From Streptomyces neyagawaensis (GTDB lineage: Bacteria > Actinomycetota > Actinomycetes > Streptomycetales > Streptomycetaceae), in assembly GCF_023516595.1 (NCBI RefSeq), contig NZ_JAMGBG010000010.1, forward strand, positions 248,001 through 312,000: a stretch of DNA of 64,000 nucleotides, in the 5' to 3' direction. Position 1 is the stretch's first letter, and every line of letters starts with the position of its first letter. Both the position numbers and the translations under genes were made by a program. The notes under the pieces were generated by a model. That model was not told where the DNA came from and searched no databases. It saw only the letters and a list, made by a program, of their open reading frames with translations. This document shows positions 59,855 to 64,000 of the stretch, one piece after another.

Positions 59855-60244
59855 CTAACTCCCTCGGTATACGGAGTAGCCGAACGGGTTGAGCAGCAGC
59901 GGTACGTGGTAGTGCTCGCCGGCTTCCACGGCGAACGTGATGACCACCTCGGGGAAGAACACACCGCTGTCCCGATGCGCGGGGGCGTCCTGCTGTGCCT
60001 CGGCTCGCTTGGTCTCGAAGTACGGCTCCACGGCGAAGTCGAGCCGTACGTGGGTCGTCCCTTCCGGCAGCGCCGGGAGGTCCTTGCACCGGCCGTCGGC
60101 GTCGGTCGCGGAACCGCCGAGGGCCCGCCAGTCGGCGTCGCGTCCCGGACGGGCGGCGAGGCGGACGGCGACGCCGGGGGCGGGGCGGCCGACGCTGGTG
60201 TCCAGGATGTGCGTGGACACGGAGGCCGTGGTGCTGGTGCTCAT
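59855..60244 (-). CDS. 5-Hydroxyisourate hydrolase (transthyretin-like)
   Basis: A 129-residue enzyme with the N-terminal motif STHILDTSVGRPAPGVAVRL, a middle VRLDFAVEPYFETK and the C-terminal YRGS tetrapeptide (NPFGYSVYRGS) that marks the true hydrolases from transthyretins. It turns the uricase product into OHCU, the substrate of the enzyme encoded just upstream. The gene lies 7 bp after the OHCU decarboxylase gene. Confidence 0.97.
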   Translation of the reverse strand: MSTSTTASVSTHILDTSVGRPAPGVAVRLAARPGRDADWRALGGSATDADGRCKDLPALPEGTTHVRLDFAVEPYFETKRAEAQQDAPAHRDSGVFFPEVVITFAVEAGEHYHVPLLLNPFGYSVYRGS

Positions 60245-60251
60245 GCTGCTC

Positions 60252-60761
60252 TCAGTCCTCTTCGACCAGTCGGGTCAGGCGGATGCGGTTGATCTTGCCC
60301 AGTTCGACGCGGACGATCTCCCGTTCCTCCTCCGGCGTGTTGCCGATGCGCTCCGCGACCGCGTCGCGCATCTGCTCGCCGGTGCGGCCGGTGGCGCAGA
60401 TCAGGAAGACATGGCCGAACTTCTCCTGGTAGGCCAGGTTCAGTTCGAGCATCTCAGCCTTCAGCGCGTCGGAGGCACCGGCCATGCCGCGCTGCTCCCG
60501 GGCGGAGGTCGCGTCGCCCGGCGTGGGGCGGCCGATCGGCGGGTGTCCGGCCATCGCCTCCGCCAGGTCCTCGGCGGTCAGTTCGGCCATGGCGGCGTCA
60601 CTGGCGGCGAGCAGGTCGTCGACGCCGGCGTACGGTCGGCCGGCGAGGAGTCTGCGCCCCCATTCCGCCGAGGCGCACGCCTCGTGGAGCACGGCGACGG
60701 CGGCTTGCTTCTCCAGGGTGTTGAACCGGGCGAGGCCCGGCGTCGAGGAACGCGAAGTCAC
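60252..60761 (-). CDS. 2-Oxo-4-hydroxy-4-carboxy-5-ureidoimidazoline (OHCU) decarboxylase
   Basis: A 169-residue enzyme that yields S-allantoin, which then feeds allB at 1.6-2.9 kb. The catalytic histidine lies in AMAGHPPIGRPTPGD; ELNLAYQEKFGHVFLICATG and RTGEQMRDAVAERI-NTPEEE are family signatures. It is the first gene of the uric acid operon. The predicted AllR operator lies 65 bp before its ATG, and a -35-like TTGACG (60830-60825, minus strand) is part of that palindrome. Confidence 0.96.
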   Translation of the reverse strand: MTSRSSTPGLARFNTLEKQAAVAVLHEACASAEWGRRLLAGRPYAGVDDLLAASDAAMAELTAEDLAEAMAGHPPIGRPTPGDATSAREQRGMAGASDALKAEMLELNLAYQEKFGHVFLICATGRTGEQMRDAVAERIGNTPEEEREIVRVELGKINRIRLTRLVEED

Positions 60762-60825
60762 GGGAGCCTCCGTGGCCGAGGTGCTGGACTGGCTACGGCA
60801 AGCTAACGCCCCGCGACGACATCAC

Positions 60826-60842
60826 GTCAACAGTTTGTTGAA
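60826..60842. promoter_or_regulatory. Predicted AllR operator before the uric acid operon
   Basis: GTCAAC (60826-60831), 5-bp spacer, GTTGAA (60837-60842), one base away from the perfect palindrome at 2998-3014. On the minus strand TTGACG (60830-60825) is a possible -35, with GTTAGC 17 bp further (60807-60802) as a weak -10. Confidence 0.8.
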
Positions 60843-60881
60843 AAAACGCGGGGGGTGCCCCTCGATCGGCGGGGTGGCCGG

Positions 60882-61259
60882 TCACCGGCCCTTGGTCGCG
60901 TTCTCCCTGTTCAGGTAGTTGTAGACGGTGAAGCGGCTGACGCCGAGCGCGCTCGCGACGGTCTCCACACCGTGCCGCACGGAGAACGCGCCGCGCGCCT
61001 CCAGCGTCCGCACGATCTCCTGCTTGGTCTTGCGGTCGAGGTCGGCGAGGGGCTTGCCGTGCCGGCGCTCCAGCGCGGCGAGGATGTGGTCCAGCGACTC
61101 GGCGAGCTGCGGCAGCCGGACGGCGACGACGTCGGCGCCCTGCCAGGAGAGCACGACGTCGTCGGGACCGGCCTCGCCCGGCGGCAGCAGAACCCCGCCC
61201 ATGGCGTCGACCAGCGGCTTGACGGCCGCGACGAAGGGGTCGTCCCCGGCGGCGGTCAC
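60882..61259 (-). CDS. Small helix-turn-helix protein next to purine genes
   Basis: A 125-residue protein from GTG 61259. The C-terminal part is a helix-turn-helix: KTKQEIVRTLEARGAFSVRH then VETVASALGVSRFTVYNYLN, close to the YheO-like/Fis-type HTH that ends 'SRfTvYNYLn'. The N-terminal half (FVAAVKPLVDAMGGVLLPPG, DVVAVRLPQLAESLDHILAA) may bind a ligand. It is coupled by GTGA to the thiamine-binding protein gene and lies upstream of the uric acid operon on the same strand. It could co-regulate purine genes, although the AllR-like operator lies downstream of it. Confidence 0.85.
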   Translation of the reverse strand: MTAAGDDPFVAAVKPLVDAMGGVLLPPGEAGPDDVVLSWQGADVVAVRLPQLAESLDHILAALERRHGKPLADLDRKTKQEIVRTLEARGAFSVRHGVETVASALGVSRFTVYNYLNRENATKGR

Positions 61260-61525
61260 CCCTGCCCCTCCCCGGACTCCCCGGACTCCCCGACCACGTT
61301 GACCTGGAGCGAGACCCGGGTGGCGCCCGCCTCCAGCGCCCGGCGCAGCAGGGCGTCGACCGCGCCGAGGACGGCGTCGGAGCCACCCTCGGCGGTGTTG
61401 CCGAAGGGGCCCACGTCGACCGCGTCCAGCTCGGCGGCCTCGATGACGTCGCGGGCGACCAGCGCGTGCCGGGGCGGCTCGTCCAGATCGAACGGCTCGG
61501 TGGTGAACTCCACTCGCAATCGCAC
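61256..61525 (-). CDS. Thiamine-binding protein (MTH1187/YkoF-like, DUF77)
   Basis: An 89-residue protein starting at GTG 61525. It reads VRLRVEFTTEPFDLDEPPRH, ARDVIEAAELDAVDVGPFGN with TAEGG, and ALEAGATRVSLQVNVVGE, the pattern of the ferredoxin-like thiamine-binding family. Overlaps the HTH gene by 4 bp. Members bind the pyrimidine part of thiamine, so this may be a ligand sensor for the coupled HTH protein; that pairing is inference. Confidence 0.85.
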   Translation of the reverse strand: MRLRVEFTTEPFDLDEPPRHALVARDVIEAAELDAVDVGPFGNTAEGGSDAVLGAVDALLRRALEAGATRVSLQVNVVGESGESGEGQG

Positions 61526-61710
61526 TACGCCCCCATGACCTCGGATCCGACCTGCGCGTTCTGTCATCACACCGGCGGTGTGCCCAGCCGCTGCGACACG
61601 ACCTTAACGGCGACCGGGTCCGCCGAGGACGCCCGCGTCGGGAGGTGAGCCCGGCGAAACGCCGCGGTGGTCCTTCGCGACCCTCCCGTAACCGGCCAAC
61701 ATTCCCCATC

Positions 61711-63456
61711 ATGGACATCCTGCTCGTAGCCAGCGCGTTCAACAGCCTCTCCCAGCGGGTGTACGCGGAACTGTCCGACCGGGGTCACCGGGTCGACGTC
61801 GTTCTGGCCTCGCACGGCACCGACGCGGTCCTGGCCGCCGCGCGCGAGGTCCGCCCGGAACTGATCGTCGCGCCGATGCTGAGGAGGGCGCTGCCCGAGG
61901 AGGTGTGGCGGGAGCACACCTGCCTCATCGTGCACCCGGGACCACCCGGCGACCGCGGCCCGTCCTCCCTGGACTGGGCGATCGCCGAGGGCGCGGCCCA
62001 GTGGGGTGTGACGGTGCTCCAGGCGGAGGCGGGGATGGACGCCGGTGACGTCTGGGCCGCCGTGTCCTTCCCGGTGCCGCCGGTCGGCAAGAGCGACCTG
62101 TACCGGGGCGAGGTCGCCGACGCCGCCTCGGCCGCCGTCCTGCTGGCCGTCCAGCGGTACGCCGACGGGTCCTTCAAACCGCGGCCGCAGAGCGATCCCG
62201 GGATCCGGGTGGTGTGGCGCGACTTCTTCCGCCAGGAGCGGCGCGGGATCGACTGGGAGAACGACAGCACGGAGACGGTGCTGCGGAAGCTCCGCGCGGC
62301 CGACTCGCAGCCGGGCGTCCTCGACGAGGTCCTCGGCCGCGAGGTGTTCCTGCACGGCGGCCACGCCGAGGACCGGCTCCGAGGCGCTCCCGGCGCACTG
62401 CTGGCGACCCGGGCCGGCGCGGTCTGCCGGGCCACCCGGGACGGCGCGGTGTGGATTCCGGAGCTGCGCCCCCGCAAGAGTTCCGGCGACCCGGCGCCGT
62501 TCCGCCGCCCCGCCGCGTCGGTCCTCGCCGGCTTCCCCGCCCCGCCCGGCACCGACCGGGGGACGTCCGGCGGCGACGAGCACCCGCACCGGCTGCCGGA
62601 AGACACCGTCCCGCTCGAACTGCCCCCGGACCGGCGCACCTTCACCGACATCCGGTACCGGCGGCAGGGCGCCGTCGGATTCATGGACTTCTCGTTCCCC
62701 GGCGGCGCCATGAGCACCGACCACTGCCGCCGACTCCTCGACGCCTACCGGTACGCGCTCGCCCGCCCCACCCCGGTACTGGTGCTCGGCGGGTCCCGCG
62801 ACTTCTTCTCCAACGGCATCCACCTGGGCGTCATCGAGGCGTCGGCCGACCCGGCGGCCGAGTCCTGGGCCAACCTCAACGCCATGAACGACCTGGTCGA
62901 GGCGGTGCTGCGCACCACCGACCGCCTGGTGGTCGCGGCACTCGGCGGCAACGCGGCGGCCGGCGGCGTCATGCTCGCCCTGGCCGCCGACGAGGTGTGG
63001 TGCCGCGAGGGCGCCGTCCTCAACCCGCACTACCGGCGCATGGGCCTGTACGGGTCGGAGTACTGGACGTACACGCTTCCCCGCCGCGTCGGGGCGGAGA
63101 GGGCCGAGCGGCTGACGGGCGAGGCGCTGCCGGTGAGTGCCGTGACCGCCGCGCGGATCGGGCTGGTGGACCGCCGGATGCCGGTCCCGCCCCAGGGCTT
63201 CACCGCCGAGGTCGCCCGGACGGCGGCGGAGCTGGCCGACGCCCCGGACCTCGCGTCGCGGATCGCCGCGAAGGCCGCGGCCCGGCGGGCGGACGAGGAG
63301 CGCAGGCCGCTCGCCGATCACCGGCGGGACGAACTCGCCCGTATGCATGCCGTCTTCTTCGATCCGGAGGCCTCGTACCACGCCCTGCGCTCGGCGTTCG
63401 TGCGGAAGCTCCCGCACGGCTCCGCCCGGCCCCTGGCGACGGGAGGCGCACGATGA
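61711..63456 (+). CDS. hypX: Hydrogenase maturation protein HypX/HoxX
   Basis: A 581-residue two-domain protein. The N-terminal formyltransferase-like domain (about 1-230; MDILLVASAFNSLSQRVYAE, HPGPPGDRGPSSLDWAI) binds formyl-tetrahydrofolate. The C-terminal crotonase-like domain (about 310-560; VLGGSRDFFSNGIHLGVIEA, LGGNAAAGGVMLALAADEVW, HYRRMGLYGSEYWTYTLPRR) completes the site. HypX makes the CO ligand of the [NiFe] active site from formyl-THF in aerobic hydrogenases. ATG 61711 matches the family N-terminus; the frame is open from GTG 61645. It is coupled by ATGA to a hydrogenase protease gene. Confidence 0.93.
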   Translation: MDILLVASAFNSLSQRVYAELSDRGHRVDVVLASHGTDAVLAAAREVRPELIVAPMLRRALPEEVWREHTCLIVHPGPPGDRGPSSLDWAIAEGAAQWGVTVLQAEAGMDAGDVWAAVSFPVPPVGKSDLYRGEVADAASAAVLLAVQRYADGSFKPRPQSDPGIRVVWRDFFRQERRGIDWENDSTETVLRKLRAADSQPGVLDEVLGREVFLHGGHAEDRLRGAPGALLATRAGAVCRATRDGAVWIPELRPRKSSGDPAPFRRPAASVLAGFPAPPGTDRGTSGGDEHPHRLPEDTVPLELPPDRRTFTDIRYRRQGAVGFMDFSFPGGAMSTDHCRRLLDAYRYALARPTPVLVLGGSRDFFSNGIHLGVIEASADPAAESWANLNAMNDLVEAVLRTTDRLVVAALGGNAAAGGVMLALAADEVWCREGAVLNPHYRRMGLYGSEYWTYTLPRRVGAERAERLTGEALPVSAVTAARIGLVDRRMPVPPQGFTAEVARTAAELADAPDLASRIAAKAAARRADEERRPLADHRRDELARMHAVFFDPEASYHALRSAFVRKLPHGSARPLATGGAR

Positions 63457-63986
63457 GCGCGCGGCTGCTGGTGGCGGGCGTCGGCAACATCTTCCTCGCG
63501 GACGACGCCTTCGGCCCCGAGGTGATCCGCGCCCTCGAAGGGCACCCGCTGCCGCCCGAGGCGCGGGTGCGGGACTTCGGCATCCGCGGCATGGACCTCG
63601 CCTACGAACTGCTCGGCGGCTACGACACCGCCGTCCTGGTCGACGCCTGCGCACGCGGCCACCGGCCCGGCACCCTGTCGCTGATCGAACCGGAACTCCC
63701 CGACCGCGCCACCGACGGCCCCCCGCCCGAGGCGCACGGCATGGACCCGGCGAAGGTCCTCGCCCTGGCCGCCCACCTCGGCGACGAGCCGCTCCCCCGC
63801 GTCCTCGTCCTCGCCTGCGAACCCCAGGTGCTGCCGCGGGGCGACGAGGACATCGCGCCCGGCGTCAGCGCGGCGGTGCGCGACGCCGTCGCGCGGGCCG
63901 TCACCGCGCTGCACACCCTGGTCCCGGCGCTGCTCGCCGACCCGGCGGCGACACCGCCGCCGACCCGGGCCGCGATGCCCGGTTGA
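63453..63986 (+). CDS. Hydrogenase maturation protease (HupD/HyaD family)
   Basis: A 177-residue endopeptidase. GVGNIFLADDAFGPEVIRAL has the nickel-sensing aspartate (Asp17 region), DFGIRGMDLAYELLGGYDTA and VDACARGHRPGTL the second acidic site, and HGMDPAKVLALAAHLG the histidine. It cuts the C-terminal tail of the [NiFe]-hydrogenase large subunit after nickel insertion. Its place after hypX shows that the window ends inside a hydrogenase accessory cluster; the structural genes are presumably just beyond 64 kb. Confidence 0.93.
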   Translation: MSARLLVAGVGNIFLADDAFGPEVIRALEGHPLPPEARVRDFGIRGMDLAYELLGGYDTAVLVDACARGHRPGTLSLIEPELPDRATDGPPPEAHGMDPAKVLALAAHLGDEPLPRVLVLACEPQVLPRGDEDIAPGVSAAVRDAVARAVTALHTLVPALLADPAATPPPTRAAMPG

Positions 63987-64000
63987 GCCGCCCGGAGGAA

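Noticed and set aside
1..64000. Mobile element or prophage driving the accessory zone
   Set aside because: No transposase, integrase, terminal inverted repeats or tRNA attachment site could be recognised anywhere in the window.

Overview
The window has very high G+C, GTG starts, and dense coding with 4-bp stop/start overlaps (ATGA, GTGA). It also has mycothiol-type enzymes and an allantoin/AllR locus typical of Streptomyces, so it is read as a Streptomyces chromosome segment. No tRNA, rRNA, CRISPR array, integrase or complete insertion sequence was recognised.

Region 1 (1-9.7 kb) is mostly housekeeping. It holds a cut-off DHFR-like reductase, the allantoin operon (allB-alc), its IclR-type regulator (AllR-like), a mycothiol-dependent isomerase-family protein, a MobA-like nucleotidyltransferase with an 11-residue tandem repeat, and glyoxylate-consuming malate synthase (aceB). 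A HipA-family kinase/Rdx pair follows. The uric acid genes lie 50 kb away at 57.5-61.5 kb: 8-oxoguanine deaminase, uricase, hydroxyisourate hydrolase and OHCU decarboxylase. A palindrome with half-sites TTCAAC and GTTGAA and a 5-bp spacer lies before allB, before aceB (imperfect copy) and before the uric acid operon. The window therefore contains most of a purine-to-glyoxylate-to-malate regulon, apparently under AllR.

Region 2 (9.8-30.2 kb) is an accessory zone rich in broken genes. One operon carries two alpha/beta hydrolases, an FAD monooxygenase and an amidohydrolase, and looks like a catabolic route. Facing blocks follow: alcohol dehydrogenase-DUF3500-esterase on the minus strand, and SDR-DapA-like lyase-LysR on the plus strand. 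A DUF3533 membrane protein and TetR regulators come next. Between them lie at least ten damaged genes: two TetR copies, an MhpA C-terminus, an MFS transporter, a response regulator lacking its phospho-acceptor, a hydrolase tail, a membrane protein, DedA, a histidine kinase tail and a cytochrome oxidase subunit I tail.

Region 3 (30-36.7 kb) is a five-gene block: a YbdK-type carboxylate-amine ligase, a 34-codon ORF coupled to an AsnO-type amidotransferase, an S9 peptidase and a small membrane protein. It resembles the N-acetylglutaminylglutamine amide (NAGGN) osmolyte system but with different partner enzymes, and is the best candidate here for an undescribed pathway.

Region 4 (36.7-57.3 kb) holds a GAF-PAS-SpoIIE phosphatase, a divergent pair of IucA/IucC siderophore synthetases, a von Willebrand factor A envelope pair, HxlR/alanine aminotransferase, an M48 peptidase block, small hydrolases, a thioesterase, a heme peroxidase and a GH89 alpha-N-acetylglucosaminidase. 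The window ends (61.7-64 kb) in the start of a [NiFe]-hydrogenase maturation cluster (hypX and an endopeptidase).
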